A stretch of 64,000 nt of DNA. Origin: Dillenia suffruticosa (Eukaryota > Streptophyta > Magnoliopsida > Dilleniales > Dilleniaceae). Where the stretch lies: the NCBI GenBank assembly GCA_033439265.1, contig JAVTVX010000020.1, forward strand, positions 17,192,001-17,256,000. Direction: 5' to 3'. Of the stretch, positions 11,700 to 22,868 are shown piece after piece (positions within the stretch are counted from its first letter, which is position 1; each line of letters opens with the position of its first letter). A model generated the notes under the pieces. It saw nothing but the letters and a program-made list of their open reading frames with translations, did no database searches and was not told where the DNA came from. Made by a program: the position numbers and the translations under genes.

Positions 11700-14321
11700 G
11701 TTTAGCTAGACAGATAATGGCTCTAATAACTCAAACGGGATGACTTGACCATCTATGATCTCGATCAAAGAGACCTGCAAAAGATTGCTAGAGAGTGCTT
11801 CGGCGGGGAAGGCTCCGATACTCAAATTAGAGAGTGGTTTTTGAAAAGGAAGAAATAGATTGATACCAAAAGAGAAAGAGAGCGAGAAAACTCTGTATGC
11901 TTTGTGTGATATTTGTAGGTCAAGAGGACTTATCTAGACGATAGACACATTAAAATTCATATAACTTCTGCTTGTAAGAGTCATGTCCATGTGGGTGATA
12001 AAACCCTAATTTTCTTATTAAAGTGTCCCGAAATTTCAGAGAATTAGATCATAGGATTCTCAAAATTTGTAAAATCTTACCTGTTTGAGAAGTTTAAATC
12101 ATCATGGAGATTTTTTTCCTTATCAACTATAGTTGTAGATTTCTTTTTCATTTACATAAGATTCTCCCTATCTTTTTAGAAAAATGAATATTGTCTTAAC
12201 GGATTGGGCAGCTCATACCGGGTGCCAAGGAAGTCTAGGATCCAATTGGTCTAGGTGCCGACCAGTTGGCTATGGAGAGAGAGAGAAGTGATCGGTGAGT
12301 ACCGAGAGAGTACGTTCGTGAGTCTGGCTGTCTTTGGGTCCCACATGATTTGGGCTACATATCATCGTTTACCCCTACTCCTTATGTCACTTCAAAGAAA
12401 GGCGTAAGAAGAAAGTCAAGAGTTGTTACTAGGAAGGTCGTGAGAGTGTAAATGTGCTTATCCCTCGAGTAATGATCCTGAAATAAATGTTTCATGGGGA
12501 GATAAAGAGGTTGAGCCTCCTCATTCATTGCCCACATTTCTCATTGAATCATTTCATCTGCTCAAGATCGCAAGAATCACGTCTTCGCAGCTATAAATAA
12601 GGCTTGTATGACCCAACATCGTCCCAGAGAGATCTTTGTGCTTTCATGAGTGATTTTATGAGTTTTCACTGCTGAGAGTCTATATTTCCGAAAGATATTT
12701 TGATTATGGGTTTTGAGCCACAAAAACTTGTAGTATAAGAAATTTTTGCCGATGCGAAGTTCCATCAAAGATGGGGCTGCTAACATGAGATTCCATTATG
12801 TCATTTGGTGTTCGAGCATTATGGTGGAAACAGTCATGGCTCTCATCAGAGTTCTCAACCTTGTGAAGAAAGAAATATTTGTCTATGGAGGAAACTCTCT
12901 TCCCAAAGTCAGAACCATTGTCTGGTTGCTTGGTGTAGCAGAGGTTGCCTAGGATACTTCATGGTGCTCTATTGAGTCAAGCGATAAAAGGAATTGGTAA
13001 ATGGTAGAGTTTGGGCAAGGCAGAGGGTTTGAAACCTGATACACCTTTTTTGTCTCCTTTTTAGCCAACTCCTACCCTCTCAGATTCCTTTTCATCTTCT
13101 GTTAGGAAGGGTTTGTAGTTTTTACCTTCCTTAACTCCACTACTCCGGGGTGGTTTGACAAACTATGAAGGCTCATGTGGTTTGGTTGTGCAACATTGAT
13201 GAGTCATGGGGTTTCCTCCAGCTCTCAGTTGACTTTCTACTATAAATTCCTCATGTATTTCTTTCGATATAATTCAGCCTAATTTTGGGACTTAAAAAGT
13301 TTCTTTTTTCTTTGTACCCAATCATGTACTCTGATATGTATCTGTTATATTGAAATGAAAGAAGAGTTTTTGTTACTTGCTTGTCCATCTTGCTATTGAG
13401 TAATCGTATTGTCCGTTAGTAGTGTGTCAATGTGTATAAAGAGTACAAAAACATTGAGAAAATGACTTAATCGATAGGATCCGACTGATAGGAGGCTTCA
13501 TGGTCGGTTAGCTATCTTGCTGGGACGATATTGTTCTTTAGTCCTTCATGTAATCTTTGACTGAGAGAGTGAGTTCACTTGAGTAGTGATTCAGTTTGTT
13601 TGAGAGCATAATCGAGTGAGAAGGTCATGTACATCTTGTTCGTGAGACTCATTCCTTAGCATGATCGTTTGTTAGATAGGGCGATACTTGCCCATTTGGG
13701 AAGATGGATCCCAACAATAGACTTCATTTGGGAGGATTGAGCGATATTTATCCATTCAGGGAGATAGATCGCAACAATATATTGCGTTTAGGAGGATTGA
13801 ACGGCATTTACCCATTCGGGAAGATAAATCCCAATGATAAGCTCCGTTTGAGAGGATTGGATGATATTTGTCTATCAAACGATAGGCTCCATTCAGGAGA
13901 ACTAGGCAACATTTGTCTATTTAGGAAGATAGATCCTAACGATAAGCTCCATTTGGGAGGATTGGGCAATATTTGCCTATTCGGAAAGATAGATCCCAAT
14001 GATAAACTCCGTTCGGAAGGATTGAGCGATATTTGCCCATTCAGAGAGATAGATCCCAACAATAGGCTCCGTTCGGGAGGACGAGGTAATGTTTACCTAC
14101 TTGGGGAGCTAAATCCTAACAATAGGCTTCGTTCGGAAGGACGGGATGACGCTCGCTCAATCGAAGGAAATAGATCCCTAACTGACGGCATGTCCTAGGA
14201 AGCACAAGAGAATATCAATAGGTTAACACAACAAGATAGATGACCGCAGGGGTTTTACCTGATCATTCGATTATGCACGAAACGGGATGTCTTCCTTCGA
14301 TAGAGTATTGACCCTTATTGA
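11700..14321 (-). mobile_element. Left part of an old Tat-like Gypsy element (3' UTR and probable LTR)
   Basis: This stretch and 40158-40900 were contiguous before the Sirevirus insertion (shared ATTGA duplication). Because the Gypsy pol end lies at about 40165 and is read leftward, everything just left of 14321 is the element's 3' untranslated region and LTR. The 60-bp tandem array sits at that place. Text further left (for example 'cttcggcggggaaggctccgat' near 11800, and GA-rich stretches near 12280) has the look of a Gypsy LTR, but no second LTR is in the window, so the left border is uncertain. Confidence 0.5.
13675..14190 (+). repeat. 60-bp tandem array, about 8.5 copies
   Basis: The unit reads roughly 'ggaggattgagcgatatttg' followed by 'cccattcgggaagatagatc' and 'ccaacgataggctccgttcg'. 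One copy near 13850-13900 lacks about 15 bp. As 60 is a multiple of three, a 164-residue frame (13704-14198) stays open on the plus strand and another on the minus strand. Their repetitive translations are consequences of the repeat, not proteins I can support. Confidence 0.9.
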
Positions 14322-15399
14322 TGTTGAGAATTATAGGTTTGATGATAATAAATTGGAAAAAATAGATTTAAGTGTATTAGAAAGTTATCAGAAAGCAAAA
14401 GTATGCAGACCTTGTTAGCCTGTTCTTGACACATGTTAACTTGCTCCTATAGGTCCACAAATTTTCAGAATCATATCGACCAATTTTGGTAATACCTTGA
14501 GCATGTTGATCTATTAATAATTCTTGTCGACCTGAATGAAACAAATATAATTATTGTCTAAGTAAGAATATATCGACAATCTCGAAAATATGTCTATTTG
14601 ACTTAAACACTCACACATCGTGTAAACATGAGTAAAACCTTGTCAACCTGTCTTACACACAACCTGAATTAGACTACACATCGACCTGTTGACCTCAGAT
14701 GAACAAATTTAATATGACAGGTCCACCAATTTTAATAGTGTGCCAACCCACTATTTATACATATCGACAAACATCAAGCAAAAATTTAGAAACGTCAACA
14801 TGCCCGACAATTTATTGATCTGATTTAGTTATTCTTTAGAAATCATACGACGACCAACATCGTAACTATGTCAACACCTTAAGCACATCAACAAATTTCA
14901 AGAGTTAGGTTCACCAATTGAATATAAAAATAGGATTGTGTCAATGTGGACTTAAAACATGTCGACCTAATGTATTTGTTCTTTAGAAATCATACGACGA
15001 CCTGCATTTCAACTATGTCGACACATTAAACATATCGACCAATTTCTAAGGTTAGGTCCACCAATTAAATGTAAGAACACCACTGTATCAATGTAGATTA
15101 AAACATGTTGACTAAGTCTGTTGATTCATAACTTAGACATGTTGAAACTTGATTAAAACTATGTCGACACATCAGAACATGTTGACCAATTTAATCCTAT
15201 GTGTCCACCTATTTAATTTCAAACATAACATTGTCAACCCAAGTTCTCATCATGTCGACTTGATTAAGGAAGTCAATAATACAAAATTTTAATTCAGGTC
15301 GATGTGTTAATTAAGGTTGTAGTCATGAAATTGTCAAAAACCAAAATTTCGAAATAAATTTGAACACAATGGTCATCTCTTTTCTGATCTATCTGTATA
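14322..15399 (+). repeat. Sirevirus-like left LTR, first part
   Basis: Aligns with 26099-27180. It is dense in the short motif ATGTCGACCTG and variants in which the CpG has become TG or CA. The last five bases (15395-15399, GTATA) are the left copy of the target duplication of the nested element at 15400. Confidence 0.9.
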
Positions 15400-15444
15400 T
15401 GGATGGGTTGTTAAAACCCTTCAAATTAATTCTGATTCCCCCTT

Positions 15445-15560
15445 TTGAAATTGACTTCAAAAAATTGCATGATCACGCTCTAAGAAAAGGACTGCTTCTG
15501 CCCATTGTGAACTTGACTTCAGAATTCAGCGTGATCATGCCTTAAGAAATGAGTGCTTCT
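15445..15560. repeat. Imperfect tandem duplication, about 65-bp unit
   Basis: 'ttgacttca...tgatcacgctctaagaaa...tgcttctgccc' is repeated as 'ttgacttca...gtgatcatgccttaagaaa...tgcttctgtcc'. It fills the junction between the LTR stub and the rest of the nested Gypsy derivative. Confidence 0.6.
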
Positions 15561-15979
15561 GTCCAACTTCTCAATTATCCTCTATTCATCTCTTGTCTTG
15601 AATAATTACATCCCTTAAAATTCTCATCTTGGATACCTACAAAAATTAAAAGAAGAAACTAATGACACTAATCAAATACCCCAAATTAAGTAAGAAATCA
15701 AATAATAAACTAATGAAACTCAAGAAAAAAAAATATTGGGTTGCCTCCCAATAAGCACAATTGTTTAACGTCTTTATGCTCAACGTTCTCCACTTGTTTC
15801 TCTTCAAAAAGGCTTCAACTTCACTTTGGGAGTCTAATATAATTTTCCTTCTATATCTAATTGTGCATTCAATTGAAAATCAATATCATATTTTTCTTCA
15901 CAAATTTCCTGCACAATTAAATAAAAAATATCAGCAGAACAAATTGATTGACACTAATTTGGATACTTCATAGAATCAA

Positions 15980-16424
15980 AAATAATAAATTTAACAATAT
16001 CACCGTCGAACTCAATGGAGAGAGTACCGTCATCCACATCTATTTTAGTCTTTGCTGTATTCATGAATGGCCGTCCTAATAGAAGTGGAGTTGAATCTAT
16101 GATGGTGTCTCTTTCTATTTTCAAGATGTAAAAATCAGTTTGAAAAATTAATTCGTTAACCTACACCAAAATATCTTCAATAATACCCTCTGGGTAAGCA
16201 TAAGAGTGGTCAGCTAGCTGAATAATAACCTCAGTTTCTTTTATGGGACCCAATTTCAGAGTATTATAAATTACATAAGGCGTGATATTAACAGGTGCTC
16301 CTAAATCTAGCATGATATGCTCCATTTTTTCCTTACCAATAACACAAGGTAGAGTGAACATATCTGGATCTGTACATTTTTCAGGTAGAGTTCCCTTGAT
16401 GATATGAGACACATTCTCACCCAT
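15980..16424 (-). pseudogene. Gypsy (Athila/Tat-like) aspartic protease remnant
   Basis: The minus frame 16161-16424 contains 'LPEKCTDPDMFTLPCVIG', the catalytic-site region as 'LDLGAPVNITPY' (DLGA in place of DTGA/DSGA, common in this group) and 'IIQLADHSYAYPEGIIEDILV'. A stop at the left end interrupts; beyond it the continuing frame gives 'GRPFMNTAKTKIDVDDGTLS' near 16020-16080. The enzyme would mature the polyprotein; here it is broken. Confidence 0.8.
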
Positions 16425-16485
16425 CTCATCACCTCATATCTTCCTAACTTCATTCTCGTATTCTTCTGTCTTGGATTCCTCAAAC

Positions 16486-17328
16486 CTACAAGGAAAAAGG
16501 TGGTACAATTGTACTAGAAGCATTAGGCAAAGAAGACTTGGATGTTATCTTGATTGATTTTTCATGTTTGCATTCATCTTCTCTATCCATATACTTCCCT
16601 TCATTCCCCTTCTTAAATGGAGTGAAACTCAAATGAAGTTCCTTCTCACTTCTCAACGTTATTACACTGACGTTCTCTTTGGGATTTATCATCGTTTGTG
16701 AGGGTAGCTTCCTTGAGGTTCGAGCTTCCAAATTGCTTAACGAGGTTGCCAGTTGAGTGATTTGATTCCCCAAATTCTGTATCTCACTTTCGTTTCCTAT
16801 TGAAATTGTTGAGTGTTAGTCACAAGAGCATTAACTATATCCTTTAAAGACATACCAGAATTTGAGGGTTGCACAAGTTCGGGTGTTGGTTTGTTAAAGT
16901 GTTGAGATGGATATCTCGTCAGTCCTCCTTGGTTTTCATAGCTCAGGTTTGGGTGATCCCTCCATTCAGGATTATAATGGTTGGAGAAAGGATCATACGT
17001 ACATTAAGGTTGACCAGGGAATCCTCCTACAATATTTACTTGTTGAGTGGATTTCTTGTAGGGATGGACACATATCCGTCGGATGTCCAGGAAGTAAGCA
17101 TATGCCACAAACCTTGGTTGCCTGAATTTGCCCTACAACTATTTGACGAACCAAAGCAGTTAGTTCAGAAATTTGATTTTCAAGATTCGAGTGACTTACC
17201 TCATGAGCTGGATACTCAATGCCCAAGGGTTGTTGGTTCAAAACTGGTATAGCTAACTCCTTCAGAATCCTTACACGATTTTCCATCTTTTCTTCCTCAT
17301 CAAAAATCAGTAAATAAGTGAAAAACAC
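16486..17328 (-). pseudogene. Gypsy (Athila/Tat-like) gag remnant with internal deletion
   Basis: The frame 16993-17328 begins 'MENRVRILKELAIPVLNQQP', the N-terminus typical of Athila/Tat Gag. It passes abruptly into the C-terminal part and a CCHC zinc knuckle 'CGICLLPGHPTDMC'. The large middle of Gag is missing, consistent with an internal deletion. The frame 16486-16773 ('MGNQITQLATSLSNLEA', 'NVSVITLRSEKEL') is the Gag-to-protease linker. Frameshifts separate the pieces. Confidence 0.8.
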
Positions 17329-17349
17329 AAACTAAAAAATTAAAATAGT

Positions 17350-17367
17350 TCCCCGACAACGGTGCCA
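17350..17367 (-). other. Primer-binding site complementary to tRNA-Asp
   Basis: The minus strand reads TGGCACCGTTGTCGGGGA, two transitions from TGGCGCCGTTGCCGGGGA, the complement of the 3' end of plant tRNA-Asp used by Athila/Tat elements. It lies five bases from the LTR border at 17373. Confidence 0.85.
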
Positions 17368-17372
17368 AAATT

Positions 17373-18705
17373 TGGACGGGTTTGTCAAAACCCTCAAATT
17401 AATACTGATCCTCCAATACAATAAACTTGTAGCAATAGTGGTACTAGGTCGAATCTCACATGAACTATATTAACTTAATCTTTTAGTTATTGCTAAAATA
17501 AAATTATGGGTTTATAGAATAAATTTCTAAATCAAAAATAAATAACATAAAATTAAAAGACAAATCAACAATGCAAGAATACTAAAATTAAAGAAGAAAG
17601 TCAATATGTTAAATTTCGATCCAAAAGTTCACACACTCGATTGTTTCACTGTTTATCGGTTAAAAATATTATTCTTACGATTCAAACATTTAACCTTAGA
17701 TTTATTAGGATAGTCGTAATAAATCTTACATTTTCCTAAAATAATTGACCAAACCCAACATCCAATCAAAACTTATCATTAATCGACTGGCCACGATAGC
17801 GTTCCATATCAATATAATGACTGCATTAAGATCTGTGAAAATAGTTAAACCAAAATACAAATAACCAGAATAGCCGTACAATTATTTTATTTTGTTCCAT
17901 TGATTCCTTAGATTAAAATGAATATTGGCAAATAGCCCATAAACATAAATAATCTATTTGCTACTCATACCATTTATTCATGAGAATTACGAATCACTGA
18001 AATTCTAGATGCAATAAAAAATTAATATTGAATTAAATTGTCAGATTAACCAATAACAATCGTTCATGTAAATAATCAAGAATCGACAAATATTTGAATT
18101 AAAATGGTAAGAAATTAAATGAAGTACAGAACCTCACAGTGAAAATAATCAATGAAATTCCCTTTGAAAAGAAACTAGCCACTCATGGTGGAAACAAAAG
18201 AGGAAAAAATGTTCTTGAAAGAAAAAGAAAAACAAAAGGAAAAAAAAAAAACAAAAACCTAAAGAATTGAAAAAGTATGCAGCCGCCTCCTTTGTAAATT
18301 GAATGAGTAGTGCCGTGAGTCCCCTTTCTTGGAATATATATATAGGCATGAGGTTCCCAAGGAAAATTAGAAGTCTTCTTGTGTTGTGACCTAGATCTAG
18401 ATCTAGATTTAAAAAGATTCTCCTCTCTAAAAATAGGAAAACAATTAACTCCTTAAAAACGATTTACTTGAAGTAAAAATTTATATACAAGTAAATTTTC
18501 ACTCTAGATCTTCTTCATTCATTTGTAGGCCCAATTGATATCTTGAATTATTTAGATTCAAAATACCTCCTTAAACCCATTTTGATGCAAACTTTGATCT
18601 TGATTCCCTAAAAATAAAAAATCATAAAAACATTTATTAGGGTACTAATCAATCCAAAATTATATCATAATATCAACAATAAATGAAACATTTAGCGCAT
18701 TATCA
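17373..18705 (-). repeat. LTR of the nested Athila/Tat-like element
   Basis: Starts TGGACGGGTTTGTC, matching the stub at 15400 (TGGATGGGTTGTT), and ends ATTATCA at the target duplication. No gene inside; the frame 18149-18349 is low complexity. Confidence 0.85.
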
Positions 18706-19443
18706 GTGTATTTCCATTTCTATCAAAATTTAACATTTAAATGCAGCAATATTATCACTTGATTGATTAAAAAGAAAGTGGCGCCAGTAAAAAAATGAAA
18801 CTTCAGCGCGAAACTAGAATTTGTTACAAAACATTAATAAACAACGTTCGGTTTCAACAACTGCACAACGGATCTCTTCAGCATCACAATAAATAATAGA
18901 GAGATGAGATATGAAAAAGTGAATGCTCAATTCAAGATCTGATCAACTATGAACTCAGTGCATTTATTACTCTGTTTTAAAATTCTTATACTTTGTTTTC
19001 TCATATTAGTTTTCTTTTTGAGTGTTACCACTTGTAAAATCAAGTTTGTCTAATCTAAGAATTTGAGCCTCACATCTTAGACTTTTTCCCTTTCATCTGT
19101 ACTGAGATTTACAAAGACCAGAGAGTATATCACTACTTTGGGTCTAGAGAAAGAACCAAATTCTGTAGAGTTGGGAAAGCAGTGTTTGTGAAAAAATACT
19201 GTAAAGGTCCAACTTGAACCTGCAATCAAGTTTGTATCAATAAATTGATAGTGAAAAATTCAAGAGAGTTTGGGAGTGATTAAACACCTAATTTGGTAGA
19301 ACCGCTATTAAAACTATTGTATGTCTCCTATTTTTTTTCTGTTTTAACAAATGAACACCTCTATCCCTTTTTTATACATGAATAGACAAATTTCTTTTTA
19401 AAATATCTTCATTTAACTATTCACCTACTCTAATTGAATAACA
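18706..19443 (+). repeat. Sirevirus-like left LTR, second part
   Basis: Resumes after the nested element and aligns with 39430-40152, including shared blocks 'acttcagcgcga', 'gaatgctcaattcaa' and 'tttctttttaaaatatct'. It ends ATAACA, directly before the primer-binding site. Confidence 0.9.
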
Positions 19444-19445
19444 AT

Positions 19446-19457
19446 TAGTATCAGAGA
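19446..19457 (+). other. Primer-binding site of the Sirevirus-like element
   Basis: TAGTATCAGAGA against the Met-tRNA-type TGGTATCAGAGC (two differences), two bases inside the LTR end at 19443. Confidence 0.85.
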
Positions 19458-19461
19458 GTGT

Positions 19462-20480
19462 GTGTTGATAAAAAGTCTAACAGCTTCAACATCAAAAATC
19501 CAAATGGTCATAAACGGAAACAATGTATCAGTTGAAGCATGCTCAACAAATCATACACACTTTTTCAATGGAAGCAACTTCAGCTATTGGAAACAAAGGA
19601 TGCGCAATTTCATCATTGCACAAGATCTAAATGCTTGGAAAATAATCGAAAAATGTGTTGAATTTCCAACCGAAGAGGTTGTTAGTATATGTATACCAAT
19701 TAAGCTAAAGAATATGACAATTGAGTAGAAGAAGACATATCAAGGAAATTGCAAGACCATAAATCTCATTTATCTTGCCTTGAGCATCAATGAATATAAT
19801 CGATTATCTTCATGCATCACAACTAAAGAAATCTGTGAAAAACTCAAAGCCACCTATGAAAGTACTGATCAAATTCACGAAAACAAAATTAGATTACTGA
19901 AACAAGAATATGAAGTCTTTAAGATGAAAGAAGGAGAATCTATTAGTGAAATGATCACAAGATTCAACAAAATAACCAATGAATTGAGATTGCTTAGAAA
20001 AGGAATTCCACAAGAATACATGATAGATAAGAATCTCATAAATCTACCAAAATCTTGGGAATCTAAGCTTACTACAATAGAAGAATCGAAAATTTTTGAA
20101 ACCTTAACCATGGATGAACTCCAGGGCTCACTGATAACTCATGAATGAAGTTAAATATGAAGGAGCCAAGAAAAGAAGAAAAAGACAAAGGAGTAACACT
20201 CAAAACTGATAGTGATGAGAGCTCTTCAAACTCTGAAGAGGAAGATGATGAAGAAAATGAATCATTATTGGCCAAAAGATTCAAGAAATTTATGTTATGA
20301 AGGAGGAACAAGAGCAAATCACATTTCAAAAGACTAGAAAAGAAAAAGAAAATCAGATGTTTTGAATGTAAAAAATTGGGACATATAAAAGCTGATTGTC
20401 CCTCAACTGAAGAAAGATGATAAGAAAAACAAGAAAGAAAGAAAGGAGAAAAAAAAGAAGAAAGCTCTTGATGCATGGAG
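19462..20480 (+). pseudogene. Sirevirus-like gag, broken
   Basis: The frames 19462-19728 and 19780-20148 give the Copia Gag core: 'HFFNGSNFSYWKQRMRNFI' and then the UBN2-type segment with 'ATYESTDQIHENKIRLLKQE' and 'MITRFNKITNELR'. Further on, a CCHC knuckle 'CFECKKLGHIKADC' is readable near 20358-20400. A TAG after residue 89 and a frameshift near 20150 break it. Gag would form the particle and bind the RNA. Confidence 0.85.
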
Positions 20481-21300
20481 TAATAAAAATTTCAGTTCAA
20501 GTGACGAAAAACCAACAAAAGAACAAACCAATCTATACTTCATAGCCAATGAGGAATTCTCCAACAATGAGATAGACTCTACTTCCTATTCTTTCTGCTC
20601 TAATTTTAACGAAAGTAATTTCTCTGCTATTAAATTACATGAAACATTATTAGAATCACATAAGGAGTCAAAGAGGTTAAAAATGAAAAATAATCTACTG
20701 AAGAAAAATATGACTAAAACTGTGAAAGAATAAAAAAACTTAAAAATAAAGGCTAATAAACGAAGAGAGAAAAATACTAAATTAGAATTGAGAATCACTG
20801 AACTTGAAAAGGAGTTAGAGAATGAAAAGAGTATCGGATGAAAACAAAACTCTGAGAAAAGAGCTAACTGAACAAAGGAGAAAAATATTAGATAAAACAG
20901 CATTCTAATAAAATTCATACAAAGTCAAGAAAAATTAAATGCCATCATAAGAGCACAGAGAGCAATTTTTGATAAAGCTGGATTAGCATTTAATCCTACT
21001 TAAACCCAAAAAAAGCCATATAAGTTTTTCACACCTAGTTTATAAATTGTTAAACTACAAAGATGTCACACGTGCATGAAAATTTGGGCACAAGTTAGAC
21101 AATTGTAAATTAAGGAATAACACTTTAATCACTGCAAAGAACATAAGGGTAAATGATTTCAAGTGTACCTACTGCCAAAAATTTGGACACTTAGTTAATG
21201 TCTGCTTGCTTAAAAACTCCTTGGTAGTAAACTTGAAATGGGTATCTAAAAATCAAATTAGAGCTAACCCAGCCAGATTCAAGAAAATATGGGTATCAAA
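20480..21300 (+). pseudogene. Sirevirus-like gag C-terminal extension with second zinc knuckle
   Basis: A Lys/Glu-rich coiled-coil-like stretch with several stops leads to a second CCHC knuckle, 'CTYCQKFGHLVNVC', near 21158-21200. A long charged region with an additional knuckle is known for the large Gag of Sireviruses. The opposite-strand frames here (20072-20476 and 20586-20918) are shadows, rich in Phe/Ser/Leu. Confidence 0.65.
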
Positions 21301-21600
21301 GGTAAAAGTGTGATTGAATCTTGTTTCAAGTTTGTATAAAATCAAGGGAATCTCCTGAAAAGTCAATTTAGTGTATTGACAGTGGCTGCTCAAGTTATAT
21401 CAAATTTAGAATGTTTTTCTTGTCTCTGGTCTTAAATTCAGCTTGTTGAATATCAGTCAGTTATGTGATAAAGGTTTTAAAGTCATATTTAATTCTGATA
21501 TTTGCTCTATCATTGATAAAACTCTAGTTATATCAAATTCACTAGTTTTAGAAGAGAAAATATCTATATAATTGATATAAAACAGTTGGAAACTCAAAAT
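21300..21600 (+). pseudogene. Sirevirus-like aspartic protease remnant
   Basis: The catalytic motif is visible as 'CIDSGCSSY' (about 21373-21399). A short distance later come 'FLVSGLKFSLLNISQLCDKG' and 'KVIFNSDICSI', which normally follow the protease. The interval between them is too short for a whole domain, so part of the protease is deleted. Confidence 0.7.
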
Positions 21601-21605
21601 GAATC

Positions 21606-22309
21606 ATGCCAGTTACAGTAAAGAAAAACAATTCATGGCTGTGGCATAGAAAGTTAGGACACGCAATCATAGACATAATATCAAAGATAGTTAAAAATGA
21701 CATTGTGAAAAGTCTCCCTGAATTAAAATTTGAGAAAGATAGATTGTGTGATGCAAACATGAAAAGAAAGAAAATGAAACCAAAACTTCCTTTAAATCTA
21801 AAACTGTGTATCCACTAGTAGTCCTATGGAACTTTTGCATATAAACTTATTCGAACCAACTTGAACTCAAAATTTAGAAGGAAAACATTATGAATTTGTA
21901 ATCATCGATAATTTCTCTATATATATTTGGGTGTTATTCCTAGTCAAGAAGGAGAAAATTAATGAGACTTTCATTAAACTATGCAAGAAAATACAATATG
22001 ATGAAGGGGTTTCAGTTAAGAGTATCAAAAGTGATTATAGCAAAGAATTTAAAAATAAAACTATGGAAGAATTCTGTGATAATCACGATAATGATCGCAA
22101 CTTCTTAACTCATAGGACACCTTAATAGAATTGGGTAATAGAAAGGAAAAATAAAACGTTACAAAAAATGGCTAGAACTATATTCTATGAGCATAATTTC
22201 TCAAAATTCTTTTAGGAAGAAGAAATGAATACAGCCCGTTATATTCTAAATAGGGTCTTAATTAGACCTATTCTAAAGAAAAGTCCCTATAAACTCTACA
22301 AAGGAAGGA
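21606..22309 (+). pseudogene. Sirevirus-like integrase, broken
   Basis: The frame 21606-21818 holds the zinc-binding start 'WLWHRKLGHA' and 'KFEKDRLCDAN', where the last Cys of the HHCC site has become Asn. The frame 21931-22125 covers part of the core ('VKSIKSDYSKEFKN'; the DDE Asp is in 'SDYS'). The sequence then runs to 'KSPYKLYKGRK' (about 22280-22309), which ends the core. Confidence 0.8.
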
Positions 22310-22868
22310 AACTGTGTATGTAGAACAACCCCCTGACTTTGAATATCCTAAATATCTACAACATATTTTTAAATTATCTAAAGTCTTGTACAGATTAAAA
22401 CAAGCTCCTAGAGCTTGTTATGAAAAATTTAGCAACTTTTCAATTGAAAACAAATTCGAAAGAGAAAAGTTAGATATAACTCTCTTTATCAAAAGAAAAG
22501 AAAATAATTTTCTAAAAATCCAAATATACGTAAATGATATAATATTTGGAGGAATAAGGGTAAAAATGTGTAAAAATTTTACAGAAAGATTATAAAGAGA
22601 ATTTGAAATTAGTATGATAGAAGAGTTAAATCATTTCCTAAAACTTCATATTAAACAATTTAAAAATAAAATATTTATCAATCAATCCAAATACACCAAT
22701 GATCTCATTAAAAAATTTAGGTTCAATGAATGCAAAGGAAATGTCACACCCATAAGCACGAACCTAAAATTAGATAAGCATGAAAATGATAAATTAGTAT
22801 GTCAAAAATTATATAGAAGTACGATTGGATCACTTTTGCATCACTCTACCACGAGACCAAACATATAA
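22310..22868 (+). pseudogene. Sirevirus-like reverse transcriptase, N-terminal half deleted
   Basis: Homology resumes immediately after the integrase core at 'MYVEQPPDFEYPKYLQHIFK', deep inside the RT. The integrase C-terminus and the first half of the RT are absent. The catalytic box reads YVNDIIFGG (22527-22553), with Asn for the first Asp of YVDD. The frame 22614-22868 continues to 'YRSTIGSLLHHSTTRPNI'. Confidence 0.85.

Larger units (their letters stand above)
15400..18705 (-). mobile_element. Athila/Tat-like Gypsy deletion derivative nested in the left LTR
   Basis: Starts TGGATGGG and ends ATTATCA, flanked by GTATA (15395-15399) and GTGTA (18706-18710), a 5-bp duplication with one change. 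The full LTR is 17373-18705 (1333 bp); the other LTR is reduced to about 45 bp at 15400-15445. Reading leftward, the order is LTR, primer-binding site, gag pieces, protease. There is no reverse transcriptase, RNase H or integrase. A sequence 'ttgggttgcctcccaata' near 15735, usual near the 3' end of such elements, follows directly after the protease part, so pol was deleted. Confidence 0.85.

Noticed and set aside
13704..14198. 164-residue repetitive protein (IDPNDKLR-type repeats)
   Set aside because: The frame is a by-product of a 60-bp tandem repeat in a retroelement 3' UTR; the opposite strand is open as well.
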